The notes beneath the pieces were generated by a model. It saw only the letters and a program-made list of their open reading frames with translations. It had not been told where the DNA came from and did not search any database. Shown here piece by piece: positions 31,393 through 39,405 of a DNA stretch of 64,000 nt (its first letter is position 1; each line of letters opens with the position of its first letter). The stretch lies in assembly GCF_021272185.1 (NCBI RefSeq), contig NZ_JAJSEC010000001.1, positions 124,001 to 188,000 on the forward strand, written 5' to 3'. Made by a program: the position numbers and the translations under genes. The stretch comes from Roseivivax sp. GX 12232. GTDB taxonomy: Bacteria; Pseudomonadota; Alphaproteobacteria; Rhodobacterales; Rhodobacteraceae.

Positions 31393-31602
31393 ATGGCATA
31401 CGCAGTCACGCAAAACACTCCCGCCGCCGGCGGCTTTTTCGCCCGCCTGAACGCAGACATCCGTGAGCGCCTCGAGCGCCGCCGGATCTACCGCCAGACC
31501 GTCAACGAACTGTCGGTCCTGAGCGATCGCGAGCTGGGCGATCTCGGCATCGCACGCTCGATGATCCGCGGTGTCGCATGGCAGGCGGCCTACGACCGCT
31601 AA
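31393..31602 (+). CDS. DUF1127 small protein, CcaF1-like
   Basis: A 69-aa basic protein. The C-terminal half is the DUF1127 domain: YRQTVNELSVLSDRELGDLG followed by IARSMIRGVAWQAAYDR. In R. sphaeroides the DUF1127 protein CcaF1 is an RNA-binding protein, encoded just upstream of and co-transcribed with the CcsR sRNAs, and takes part in their maturation and in RNA turnover. The same gene order holds here, so this is its likely counterpart. No clear Shine-Dalgarno sequence precedes the ATG (upstream is GATGGACACAGACTG), so translation may be weak or regulated. The stop is followed by a hairpin and then the sRNA array, all on the plus strand. Confidence 0.88.
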   Translation: MAYAVTQNTPAAGGFFARLNADIRERLERRRIYRQTVNELSVLSDRELGDLGIARSMIRGVAWQAAYDR

Positions 31603-31640
31603 GGCACGGCAGGGCGCGCAAGCCGCGCCCGCTCCGCAAC

Positions 31641-31664
31641 GGCGCGAATAAAATATTCGGCGCC
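31641..31664 (+). other. hairpin with AU-rich top between the DUF1127 gene and the sRNA array
   Basis: GGCGC-GAATA-AAA-TATTC-GGCGCC folds into a stem with one bulged base. The AU-rich upper stem is the kind of place where RNase E cuts, which would separate the mRNA from the sRNAs. This is an inference from the known processing of the R. sphaeroides transcript. Confidence 0.45.
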
Positions 31665-31704
31665 TTGCAACCAAACAAGGGGACAGGCGTTCCCAGACGA
31701 GTTT

Positions 31705-31772
31705 GAGGGCCCTCCTCCTCCCTGGCCCTCATGCGACCGCGGCGACACCGACCTCCTCCCTGGTGTCGCCGC
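31705..31772 (+). ncRNA. CcsR-type sRNA unit 1 (two CCTCCTCCC hairpins)
   Basis: First of six tandem units. Hairpin 1: GAGGGCC / GGCCCTC (31705-31730) with CCTCCTCCC at 31714-31722. Hairpin 2: an 11-bp perfect stem GCGGCGACACC / GGTGTCGCCGC (31739-31772) with CCTCCTCCC at 31752-31760 in its loop. This two-hairpin form with the motif exposed in each loop is the definition of the CcsR ('cuckoo') family, which in R. sphaeroides is stress-induced via RpoHI/RpoHII and acts on C1 metabolism and redox balance. The motif is complementary to Shine-Dalgarno sequences (GGAGGAGG). Unit 1 differs in stem sequence from units 2-5. Confidence 0.9.
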
Positions 31773-31819
31773 AAAGTTTCCGGGGATCGGGTCACCAGAC
31801 CCTACTCCCCACCAGAGCT

Positions 31820-31898
31820 GAAGGTCCTTCTCCTCCTCCCTTGGGGCCTTCGGATAAGGCGGCGGCCCTCATCTCCTCCTCCCTTGGGGGTCGTCGCC
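31820..31898 (+). ncRNA. CcsR-type sRNA unit 2
   Basis: Hairpin 1: GAAGGTCC / GGGCCTTC (31820-31851), motif 31832-31840. Hairpin 2: GGCGGCGGCCCTC / GGGGGTCGTCGCC (31858-31898, 13 pairs with G-U pairs), motif 31875-31883. It is nearly identical to units 3 and 4. Confidence 0.92.
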
Positions 31899-31948
31899 AC
31901 CGAGATACCGCGGCGCGGACCCAGAGCGTCCTGCACCGCACCAGAGCT

Positions 31949-32026
31949 GAAGGTCCTTCTCCTCCTCCCTTGGGGCCTTCGGATTAGGCGGCGGCCCTCT
32001 CTCCTCCTCCCTTGGGGGTCGTCGCC
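31949..32026 (+). ncRNA. CcsR-type sRNA unit 3
   Basis: Hairpin 1 at 31949-31980 with motif 31961-31969; hairpin 2 at 31987-32026 with motif 32003-32011. The stems are the same as in unit 2. The spacer before it (ACCGAGATACCGCGGCGC and onward to CCAGAGCT) recurs before unit 4. Confidence 0.92.
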
Positions 32027-32076
32027 ACCGAGATACCGCGGCGCGGACCCAAAGCGTCCCGCACCGCACCAGAGCT

Positions 32077-32156
32077 GAAGGTCCTTCTCCTCCTCCCTTG
32101 GGGCCTTCGGATTAGGCGGCGGCCCTCCTTTCCTCCTCCCTTGGAGGGTCGTCGCC
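32077..32156 (+). ncRNA. CcsR-type sRNA unit 4
   Basis: Hairpin 1 at 32077-32108 with motif 32089-32097; hairpin 2 at 32115-32156 with a 14-pair stem GGCGGCGGCCCTCC / GGAGGGTCGTCGCC and motif 32132-32140. The change CTT-to-TCC in one arm is matched by GGG-to-GGA in the other, which supports the fold. Confidence 0.92.
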
Positions 32157-32203
32157 CCGAAATACGCGGCACGGGCGCCAGACGCCCCCGCCGCGACAGA
32201 GCT

Positions 32204-32283
32204 GAAGGTCCTCTCCTCCTCCCTTGGGACCTTCGGATCGGGCGGCGCGCCTTCTCTCCTCCTCCCTTGGAGGCGCGTCGTCC
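32204..32283 (+). ncRNA. CcsR-type sRNA unit 5
   Basis: Hairpin 1: GAAGGTCC / GGACCTTC (32204-32234), motif 32215-32223. Hairpin 2: GGGCGGCGCGCCTTC / GGAGGCGCGTCGTCC (32240-32283, 15 pairs), motif 32258-32266. Stem bases differ from unit 4 on both arms while pairing is kept. Confidence 0.92.
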
Positions 32284-32316
32284 CCAAAATACGGGCCCGA
32301 CGGCCCGGACAGAGCA

Positions 32317-32394
32317 CAAAGGTCTCTCCTCCTCCCTGACCTTTGGCCTATGCGGCGGTGTCCCCCTCCTCCTCCCTGGGGCACCGCCGCTTTT
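32317..32394 (+). ncRNA. CcsR-type sRNA unit 6, ending in the array terminator
   Basis: Hairpin 1: CAAAGGTC / GACCTTTG (32317-32345), motif 32328-32336. Hairpin 2: GCGGCGGTG / CACCGCCGC with inner CCCC/GGGG (32352-32390), motif 32368-32376. The second stem is followed at once by TTTT, so it doubles as the intrinsic terminator of the whole DUF1127-sRNA transcript, about 100 bases before valS. Confidence 0.92.
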
Positions 32395-32490
32395 CGTTCC
32401 GGCACCCGGTTTTTGCGCGGCCTTGCGCTTTCCCTTCCCGCCCTGCCGCGCTAGAGCGTGGCGCCAGTGACGAAGGAGGCCCGAGGCATC

Positions 32491-35400
32491 ATGGCGATGG
32501 ACAAGACGTTCGACGCGAAAACCGCCGAAACCCGCATCTATGACGGCTGGGAAGAGACCGGCGCCTTCCGCGCGGGCGCCAATGCCAAGCCCGGCGCCGA
32601 GGCCTTCTCGGTGGTGATCCCGCCGCCGAATGTGACCGGCAGCCTGCACATGGGCCATGCCTTCAACAACACGCTGCAGGACATCCTGGTGCGCTGGCAC
32701 CGGATGCGCGGGCACGACACGCTCTGGCAGCCCGGCACCGACCACGCGGGCATCGCCACGCAGATGGTCACCGAACGCGAGATGGCCGCCAACGGCGAGC
32801 CCTCGCGCCGCGAGATGGGCCGCGACGCCTTCCTCGAGCGGGTCTGGGAACAGAAGATCAAGTCGCGCGGCACGATCATCGGCCAGCTCAAGCGGCTCGG
32901 CGCCTCCTGCGACTGGTCGCGCGAGGCCTTCACCATGTCCGGCGCGCCGAACGCCCCCGAGGGCGAGGACGGCAACTTCCACGACGCGGTGATCCGGGTC
33001 TTCGTCGACATGTACGAGAAGGGCCTGATCTACCGCGGCAAGCGGCTGGTGAACTGGGACCCGCATTTCGAGACCGCGATCTCGGACCTCGAGGTCGAGA
33101 ACGTCGAGACCCAGGGCCAGATGTGGCACTTCAAGTATCCGCTCGCCGACGGCCGGACCTATACCTACGTCGAGAAGGACGAGGACGGGACCGTGCTCTT
33201 CGAGGAAGAGCGCGACTACATCTCCATCGCCACCACCCGCCCCGAGACCATGCTGGGCGACGGCGCGGTGGCGGTGCATCCCTCGGACAGCCGCTACGCG
33301 CCCATCGTCGGCGCCTTCTGCGAGATCCCGGTCGGCCCCAAGGAACACCGCCGGCTGATCCCGATCATCACCGACGAATACCCCGACCCCGATTTCGGCT
33401 CGGGCGCGGTGAAGATCACCGGCGCGCATGACTTCAACGACTACGCGGTGGCCAAGCGCGGCGGCATCCCCTGCTACCGGCTGATGGACATGGGCGCGCA
33501 GATGCGTGCCGACGGCGCGGCCTACGCCGAGGCCGCCGAGACCGCCATGGCCGTGGCGCGCGGCGAGACCACCCTGAGCGAGAGCGAGGTCGACGCGATC
33601 AACCTCGTGCCCGACGACCTGCGCGGGCACGACCGCTTCGAGGCGCGCCGCCGCGTGGTCGAACAGATCACCGAGGAGGGGCTCGCCGTCATGGTCCCCG
33701 CCCATGACCCCCGGCTCGGCAAGAAGGCCGCCCGCAAGGCCCAGCCCGAGGAAGGCGGCACGCCGCCCGAAGAGGCGCTGGTCCCGCTGATCGAGGAAAA
33801 GCTGATCATGCAGCCCTTCGGCGACCGCTCGAAGGTGGTGATCGAGCCGATGCTGACCGACCAGTGGTTCGTCGACGCCGAGGCCGTGGTGGGCCCGGCG
33901 CTCGAGGCGGTGCGCGACGGCACCGTCGAGATCCTGCCCGAGCGCGACAAGAAGGTCTATTTCCACTGGCTCGAGAACATCGAGCCCTGGTGCATCTCGC
34001 GCCAGCTCTGGTGGGGCCACCAGATCCCGGTCTGGCACACCCCCGGCTTCGGCGACGAATGGCGCTCCTTCTGCGCGGCAACCGAGGAAGAGGCGCTGCA
34101 GCAGATGCACGCCACCTTCGGCGATGACGCCGAGTTCATCATGGTCGAGGACGAGGCCGCCGCCACCGAGATGCTGGCCGGCTACTTCCAGAACATGACC
34201 GACACCACCGGCGTCGACCAGCGCCGGCGCCCGCAGGCGATCCCGGTCTTCCGCGACCCCGACGTGCTGGACACCTGGTTCTCCTCGGGGCTCTGGCCGA
34301 TCGGCACGCTGGGCTGGCCCGAGGACACCGAGGAGCTGAAGCGCTACTTCCCGACCTCGGTGCTGATCACCGGCTTCGACATCATCTTCTTCTGGGTCGC
34401 CCGGATGATGATGATGCAATACGCCGTGGTCGGCGAACGGCCCTTCGACACCGTCTATGTTCATGCCCTCGTCCGCGACGAGAAGGGCAAGAAGATGTCG
34501 AAGTCGCTGGGCAACGTGCTCGACCCGCTCGACCTGATCGAGGAATACGGCGCCGACGCGGTGCGCTTCACCCTGGCCGCCATGGCCGCCATGGGCCGCG
34601 ACCTGAAGCTCTCCAAGGACCGGATCGCGGGCTACCGCAACTTCGGCACCAAGCTCTGGAACGCCTGCCGCTTCGCCGAGATGAACGGCGTCTTCGAGGG
34701 CCGCGAGGCCAGCGCCACGCCGCCCCAGGCACGCGAGACGGTGAACCGCTGGATCATCGGCGAGACCGCCCGCGTCCGCGAGACCGTGGACGAGGCGCTC
34801 GAGGGCTACCGTTTCAACGACGCGGCCAACACGCTTTACAGCTTCGTCTGGGGCGTGGTCTGCGACTGGTATGTCGAGTTCTCCAAGCCGCTCTTCGACA
34901 AGGACCCCGAGGTCGTGGCCGAGACCCGCGCCACCATGGGCTGGGTGCTCGATCAATGCATGGTGCTGCTGCATCCCTTCATGCCCTTCGTCACCGAAGA
35001 GCTCTGGGGGCTGTCGGCCAAGCGCGACGGCATGCTGGTCCATGCCGACTGGCCCGACTACCGCGCCGCCGATCTGATCGACGCCGAGGCCGAGACCGAG
35101 ATGCGCTGGGTCATCGCGCTGATCGAGGGCACGCGCTCGGCCCGGACCCAGATGCGGGTGCCGGTGGGGCTCTATGCGCCGATGCTGGTCGCCGATCTCG
35201 GCGAGAAGGAGCGCGGCGCCTGGGACCGCAACGCCGACCTGATCAAGCGGCTGGCGCGAATCGAGCGGCTCGACGAGGTCGAGAGCTTCCCGCGCGGCAC
35301 GGTGACGATCCCGGTGGGCGCCACCTCCTTCGGGCTGCCGCTCGAGGGTCTGATCGACGTCGGCGAAGAGATCGCCCGGCTCGAGAAGGCGCGCGGCAAG

Positions 35401-35565
35401 CTCGAGAAAGAGGCCAACGGCCTGCGGGGACGGCTGAAAAACCCCAAGTTCGTCGAAAGCGCCCCCGAGGAAGTGGTCGAGGAAACCCAGGCCAACCTGG
35501 TGGCCCGCGACGAGGATCTCGCGGCGATCGACGCGGCCCTCGCAAGGCTCAAGGAAATCGGCTAG
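32491..35565 (+). CDS. valS: valyl-tRNA synthetase
   Basis: A 1024-aa class Ia synthetase that charges tRNA-Val. The HIGH box appears as [10 protein letters not shown] (around residue 50), the editing (CP1) domain is in the middle ([17 protein letters not shown]), and KMSKS is [15 protein letters not shown] (around residue 668). An anticodon-binding domain and a C-terminal coiled coil (about 950-1020, [19 protein letters not shown]) complete it. ATG 32491 is chosen; AGGAGG lies 12 bases upstream and GAGG 5 bases upstream. It begins about 100 bases after the sRNA array terminator on the same strand. Length is normal for alphaproteobacteria. Confidence 0.97.
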   Translation: MAMDKTFDAKTAETRIYDGWEETGAFRAGANAKPGAEAFSVVIPPPNVTGSLHMGHAFNNTLQDILVRWHRMRGHDTLWQPGTDHAGIATQMVTEREMAANGEPSRREMGRDAFLERVWEQKIKSRGTIIGQLKRLGASCDWSREAFTMSGAPNAPEGEDGNFHDAVIRVFVDMYEKGLIYRGKRLVNWDPHFETAISDLEVENVETQGQMWHFKYPLADGRTYTYVEKDEDGTVLFEEERDYISIATTRPETMLGDGAVAVHPSDSRYAPIVGAFCEIPVGPKEHRRLIPIITDEYPDPDFGSGAVKITGAHDFNDYAVAKRGGIPCYRLMDMGAQMRADGAAYAEAAETAMAVARGETTLSESEVDAINLVPDDLRGHDRFEARRRVVEQITEEGLAVMVPAHDPRLGKKAARKAQPEEGGTPPEEALVPLIEEKLIMQPFGDRSKVVIEPMLTDQWFVDAEAVVGPALEAVRDGTVEILPERDKKVYFHWLENIEPWCISRQLWWGHQIPVWHTPGFGDEWRSFCAATEEEALQQMHATFGDDAEFIMVEDEAAATEMLAGYFQNMTDTTGVDQRRRPQAIPVFRDPDVLDTWFSSGLWPIGTLGWPEDTEELKRYFPTSVLITGFDIIFFWVARMMMMQYAVVGERPFDTVYVHALVRDEKGKKMSKSLGNVLDPLDLIEEYGADAVRFTLAAMAAMGRDLKLSKDRIAGYRNFGTKLWNACRFAEMNGVFEGREASATPPQARETVNRWIIGETARVRETVDEALEGYRFNDAANTLYSFVWGVVCDWYVEFSKPLFDKDPEVVAETRATMGWVLDQCMVLLHPFMPFVTEELWGLSAKRDGMLVHADWPDYRAADLIDAEAETEMRWVIALIEGTRSARTQMRVPVGLYAPMLVADLGEKERGAWDRNADLIKRLARIERLDEVESFPRGTVTIPVGATSFGLPLEGLIDVGEEIARLEKARGKLEKEANGLRGRLKNPKFVESAPEEVVEETQANLVARDEDLAAIDAALARLKEIG

Positions 35566-35675
35566 AGAGGTCCAGCCGCGGCGGGCGGCTCGAAATCGCC
35601 GAAGCTCTGGAAATCTCTCGGGCTTCGGCGCAATGATATCGGACAGATGACCCTGTCCGGAACATCGAGGCCCGT

Positions 35676-36254
35676 ATGCCGCAGGACAATGTGGCCCCGC
35701 CCCAGGGGTGCCGCAGGATCAGCCCCAGCCGCGCCTTGCGCAGCGCCACCGGCACGGCGCATGACGCCGTCGAAGCGGGCTTCGCCCCTTTCATGGCGCG
35801 CCCGGCCCGGCATCTGACCGCCTTTCTCCGCGCCCAGGAGGCCGCCTTTCTCGCGCTCGACGCCGCGCGGGCGGGCCCGCCCCTGCCCGAGGAGGCGGTC
35901 GTGCTGGCGCCCATGCTCGCGGGGCTCCGCGCCGATCTGGCCGACCACCCGCCGCTGGCCCTGCCCGTCCCCGCGCCGATCTCGCCCATGGCCACCGCCT
36001 ATCTGACGCTGGGCTCGCGGCTCGGAACCGAGGTCATCAAGCGCCATCTCGCGGCGCATGGCCTGCCCTGCCCGCAGGCCTTCCGCGCCGCGCCCCCCGC
36101 CGAGGGCTGGCGCGCCTTCCGCGACCGGCTTGCGCATTGGGACGCCGCCTCGCCCGCCTTCGCGACCCTGGCCGAGGACGCGCGCCGCGGCTTCGCCCTT
36201 TTTTCCGCCGCCGCGCAACGCGCCGGCCTGACCCCGCTGCAGGAGGCCGGATGA
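35676..36254 (+). CDS. biliverdin-producing heme oxygenase (BphO-like)
   Basis: A 192-aa heme oxygenase-family protein that would open heme to biliverdin, the chromophore of the adjacent phytochrome. The proximal histidine is most likely His29 in RSATGTAHDAVEAGF, the family's 'L+.aT...H' start. The distal-helix signature is LGSRLGTEVIKRHL (around residues 110-123). The sequence is divergent elsewhere, as usual for BphO-type enzymes linked to phytochromes. Its stop overlaps the bphP start in ATGA, so the two are translated together. The start is the first ATG in frame; GAGG lies a few bases upstream. Confidence 0.85.
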   Translation: MPQDNVAPPQGCRRISPSRALRSATGTAHDAVEAGFAPFMARPARHLTAFLRAQEAAFLALDAARAGPPLPEEAVVLAPMLAGLRADLADHPPLALPVPAPISPMATAYLTLGSRLGTEVIKRHLAAHGLPCPQAFRAAPPAEGWRAFRDRLAHWDAASPAFATLAEDARRGFALFSAAAQRAGLTPLQEAG

Positions 36255-38821
36255 GCCCAGACCCCGCCAACAGCGCCCGCGCCACGGCGCCCGAAATCGA
36301 CCTCAGCACCTGCGACCGCGAGGAGATCCACCTTCTCGGCCGCGTGCAGTCCTACGGCGCGCTGATCGCCGTCTCCTCGGACTGGATCGTGCAGCACGCC
36401 TCGGAGAACCTGGCCCGTGTCCTGGGCCCCGAGGCCGAGGCGGCCCTGGGCCGGCCCTTCGCCGAGGTCATCTCGGAGGCCGCGCAGCGCCAGATCCGCG
36501 ACAAGCTGCGCCAGCAGGGCGGCGGCCAGGGCACGCTGCGGCTCTTCGGCATGGCGCTCGGGGCAGCGCGCTTCGACCTCTCGGTGCACCAGAGCGGGCG
36601 GCACCTGGTGCTGGAGTTCGAACCCGCGGGCGCGCGGTCGGAAAGCGATGCCCTCTCCGAGACCTATCCGCTGCTCGACCGGGTGCGCCAGGCGCAGGAT
36701 TTCGAGACCATGTGCGCCGAGGGCGCGCGGGCGATCCAGGCGCTCTGTGGCTTCGATTCGGTCATGGTCTACCGCTTCGAGCCCGACCGCTCGGGCCGGG
36801 TGGTGGCCGAAAGCCAGCGCGGCAACGGCCCGAGCTATCTGGGACTGCGCTTCCCGGCCTCGGACATCCCGAGCCAGGCGCGGGCGCTTTACACCAAGTC
36901 GCTGCTGCGCCTCATCGCCGATGTCTCGGACCCCGGCGCGGCGATCGTGCCGCCCCGCGCCCCCGAGGGCGCGCCGCTCGACCTGTCGCTGGCGGTGACC
37001 CGCGCGGTCTCGCCGGTGCACATCCAGTATCTGAAGAACATGGGCGTGAAGGCCTCCATGTCGGTCTCGATCCTGAAGGACGGCGAATTGTGGGGGCTCT
37101 TTGCCTGCCACAACCGCAGCCCGCGCTTCGTGCCCTTCGAGACCCGCACCGCGATCGAGCTTTTCGCCCATCTCTTCGCCTACGAGCTGGTGCGCCTCGA
37201 GGAGGCCGAGCGCCGCCGCGCCCGGGACGAGGTGCAGGCGCTGCAATCGAAGCTGCTTCTGCGGATGACCGAGGGGCATGGCCTGGCCGAGAGCCTGCGC
37301 GCGCTCTCGGAGGAGCTGGCCGCCGCGATCCCGCATGACGGCGCGGTCTTGGTGACCGAGGGCAAGGCGACGTTCTGGGGCAGCACCCCGCCCGAAGAGG
37401 CGGTGGGCGAGATCACCCGCTACCTCAACACCGCCGCCGCCTCGCGGGTCTACGCGAGCGACCGGCTGGGCGACGACCTGCCCGCCGCCGCGGATTACGC
37501 CAGGGATTGCGCCGGCGTCCTCGCGATCCCGATCTCGCGCAGCCCGCGCGACTACCTGATGCTCTGCCGGCGCGAGCTGAAAAGCACAGTGCATTGGGCC
37601 GGCAACCCGGAAAAACCCGCCGAGCCCGGCCCCACCGGCCTGCAGATCAACCCGCGCCGCAGCTTCGAGGTCTGGAAAGAGACGGTCGAAGGCCAATCCG
37701 CCCCCTGGAGCGCAGAGGACCACCAGAACGCCGAGGACCTGCGCACGCTGCTTCTAGAGATCTTCCTGAAGATCAGCGACCAGCAGGCCGCCGACCGCGC
37801 CCGCGCGCAGGAGCGCCAGGAACTGCTGATCTCCGAGCTGAACCACCGGGTGCGCAACATCCTCAACTTGATGCGCGGGCTGATCACCCAATCGGGCAAG
37901 GACAACCTGAGCGTCGCGGATTTCTCCAAGAACCTCGACGCCCGCATCCACGCGCTGGCCCGCGCGCACGACCAGCTCACCCGCGAGGACTGGGCCCCGG
38001 CGGCGCTCTCGGAGCTGCTGCACCACGAGTTCGCGGCCTACCTGGGCGACAGCTCGGTGCAGGTGCGCATCAGCGGGCCGGACGTGCTTCTGGCCTCGGA
38101 GGCCTATACCGGCCTCGCGCTGGTGGTGCACGAGATGGTCACCAACTCGGTCAAATACGGCGCGCTGTCGGACACCGCGGGCCATATCGCGCTGGAGCTG
38201 TCGCGCCCCGAGGACGGCGGGCTCGAGATCCGCTGGCGCGAGGTCGACGGGCCGAAGGTCACCCGGCCCGAGCGGCGCGGCTTCGGCTCGGCGATCATCG
38301 AGCGCAGCCTGCCCTATGAGCTCGGCGGCGAGGCCGAGATCGCCTACCCGGAGACCGGGGTGGAGGCGCGCTTCCGCATCCCCGCCTCCTATCTCGCCGA
38401 GCCCGAACGGGTAGTGCCGCTCGACAGCCGCCGCGACAGCGCCCCGCCGCGCGCCGCGGCCCTTTCCGGCGCGGCGCTGGTGGTCGAGGATTCGATGATC
38501 GTCGCCATGGACGCGGGCGACATCCTGGCCGAGTTCGGCGCCACCCAGGTCGAGACCGCCGGCACCGTGAAGGATGCCCTGGCCATCATCGCCGGGACCG
38601 AGCTGCAGGTCGCGCTTCTGGACGTGAACCTCGGCGCCGAGCAGTCGCTGCCCGTGGCCGAGAAGCTGGCCGAGATGGGCGTGCCCTTCGTGCTAACCAC
38701 CGGCTACGGCGACAGCGCCGCGCTCGAGGACAGCTACCCGCCCTGCGAGGTGGTGCAGAAGCCCTTCTCCAACGAGACCATCGCCGCGGCGCTGGTGGAC
38801 CTGGGGCTGGTGGCGGAGTGA
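36251..38821 (+). CDS. bphP: bacteriophytochrome histidine kinase with C-terminal receiver domain
   Basis: An 856-aa red/far-red photoreceptor. Order: N-terminal Cys21 (STCDREEIHLLG), the expected biliverdin attachment site; PAS (about 22-125); GAF (140-310) with PASDIP at 202-207 and His257 in VHIQYLKNMGV; PHY (320-500) with the tongue motif PRRSF (468-472); an HWE/HisKA_2-type kinase with phospho-acceptor His532 in ELNHRVRNIL, N-box near 630, and W-x-E at 662-664; and a receiver domain (740-855) with phosphorylation site Asp791 (LLDVNL). All chromophore and kinase residues are present, so it should be functional. The fused receiver makes it a hybrid kinase. It is translationally coupled to heme oxygenase, which supplies the chromophore. 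Confidence 0.95.
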   Translation: MSPDPANSARATAPEIDLSTCDREEIHLLGRVQSYGALIAVSSDWIVQHASENLARVLGPEAEAALGRPFAEVISEAAQRQIRDKLRQQGGGQGTLRLFGMALGAARFDLSVHQSGRHLVLEFEPAGARSESDALSETYPLLDRVRQAQDFETMCAEGARAIQALCGFDSVMVYRFEPDRSGRVVAESQRGNGPSYLGLRFPASDIPSQARALYTKSLLRLIADVSDPGAAIVPPRAPEGAPLDLSLAVTRAVSPVHIQYLKNMGVKASMSVSILKDGELWGLFACHNRSPRFVPFETRTAIELFAHLFAYELVRLEEAERRRARDEVQALQSKLLLRMTEGHGLAESLRALSEELAAAIPHDGAVLVTEGKATFWGSTPPEEAVGEITRYLNTAAASRVYASDRLGDDLPAAADYARDCAGVLAIPISRSPRDYLMLCRRELKSTVHWAGNPEKPAEPGPTGLQINPRRSFEVWKETVEGQSAPWSAEDHQNAEDLRTLLLEIFLKISDQQAADRARAQERQELLISELNHRVRNILNLMRGLITQSGKDNLSVADFSKNLDARIHALARAHDQLTREDWAPAALSELLHHEFAAYLGDSSVQVRISGPDVLLASEAYTGLALVVHEMVTNSVKYGALSDTAGHIALELSRPEDGGLEIRWREVDGPKVTRPERRGFGSAIIERSLPYELGGEAEIAYPETGVEARFRIPASYLAEPERVVPLDSRRDSAPPRAAALSGAALVVEDSMIVAMDAGDILAEFGATQVETAGTVKDALAIIAGTELQVALLDVNLGAEQSLPVAEKLAEMGVPFVLTTGYGDSAALEDSYPPCEVVQKPFSNETIAAALVDLGLVAE

Positions 38822-38828
38822 AGGGGCC

Positions 38829-38855
38829 TCTCGGGCCTGCCTGTGCGGCCCGAGA
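38829..38855. terminator. hairpin after bphP
   Basis: TCTCGGGCC / GGCCCGAGA, 9 perfect pairs with a 9-base loop, 8 bases after the bphP stop. No U-tract on either side, so this is a weak terminator call. Confidence 0.45.
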
Positions 38856-38923
38856 AGGACATCGCTCCGCGCGGTAGGCATGGTCAAACCGCCTTGGCGG
38901 GCGTTTTGCTCTGAGGGGAGGAG

Positions 38924-38999
38924 TGGTGCCGGCAGAGGGACTCGAACCCCCGACCCACTGATTACAAATCAGTTGCTCTACCAGCTGAGCTATACCGGC
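38924..38999 (-). tRNA. tRNA-Thr (anticodon UGU)
   Basis: A 76-base tRNA with encoded CCA (complement of TGG at 38924-38926). The acceptor stem is GCCGGTA / TGCCGGC (with discriminator A), the D-arm AGCTCAGCTGGTAGAGC, the anticodon stem-loop CTGAT-TTGTAAT-CAG with anticodon TGT, and the T-arm GTCGGGGGTTCGAGTCCC. It is convergent with bphP. Confidence 0.97.
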
Positions 39000-39000
39000 G

Positions 39001-39405
39001 TGATCCGGGGGGACGCAAAGCGCGCCCGGATCGTGGCCGTCTCGTAGCGCAGGGGCGCGGCGGGGCGCAAGTGGTCAAAACCGGGGCGCGCGCCGGGGCC
39101 GTCACACGGCCCGGCCCAAACAAGGTGCGCCGGACGCACCAAATACAGCCTCAGATTGCATTTCCCGCATGGATTGCGGCCCCCGCGCCGCAATCCCGGC
39201 CCGTCGCGCGGCCTTGCTGCGGCGCGGCTTGACTTGGCGGCGACCGCCGACCTTTCATATTCGCCATGCTGAATGGCCCCGGCTTTGCCGGCGGTGCGAG
39301 AGGGCCGGAAGACGCCCCCGCCCGCCTTGGTCGGCCAGCGGCCCAAGCGCGGATGAGGCCCGCGCGATCCTCGGCTGAGAACGAGTAACATCGAGCGGTG
39401 AGACC
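39001..39405. other. intergenic region between tRNA-Thr and GAF kinase gene
   Basis: No gene seen. A possible -35-like TTGACT at 39229-39234, with CATATT about 21 bases further on, could belong to the kinase promoter, but spacing is poor. Confidence 0.4.

Noticed and set aside
31802-32317. Long open frames through the sRNA array on either strand, rich in Gly/Arg/Glu or Pro/Leu/Arg.
   Set aside because: They result from repetition of stop-free GC-rich units; none has a ribosome-binding site or family similarity.
31705-32394. The regularly spaced repeats looked at first like a CRISPR array.
   Set aside because: The repeated units are hairpins with a fixed CCTCCTCCC loop, the 'spacers' are themselves repeated, the period is about 128 bases, and no cas gene is near.
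31984-35043. A 1019-codon open frame on the minus strand opposite valS and the sRNA array.
   Set aside because: It is antisense to a complete valS, has the His/Gly/Leu-rich composition typical of shadow frames in GC-rich DNA, and matches no family.
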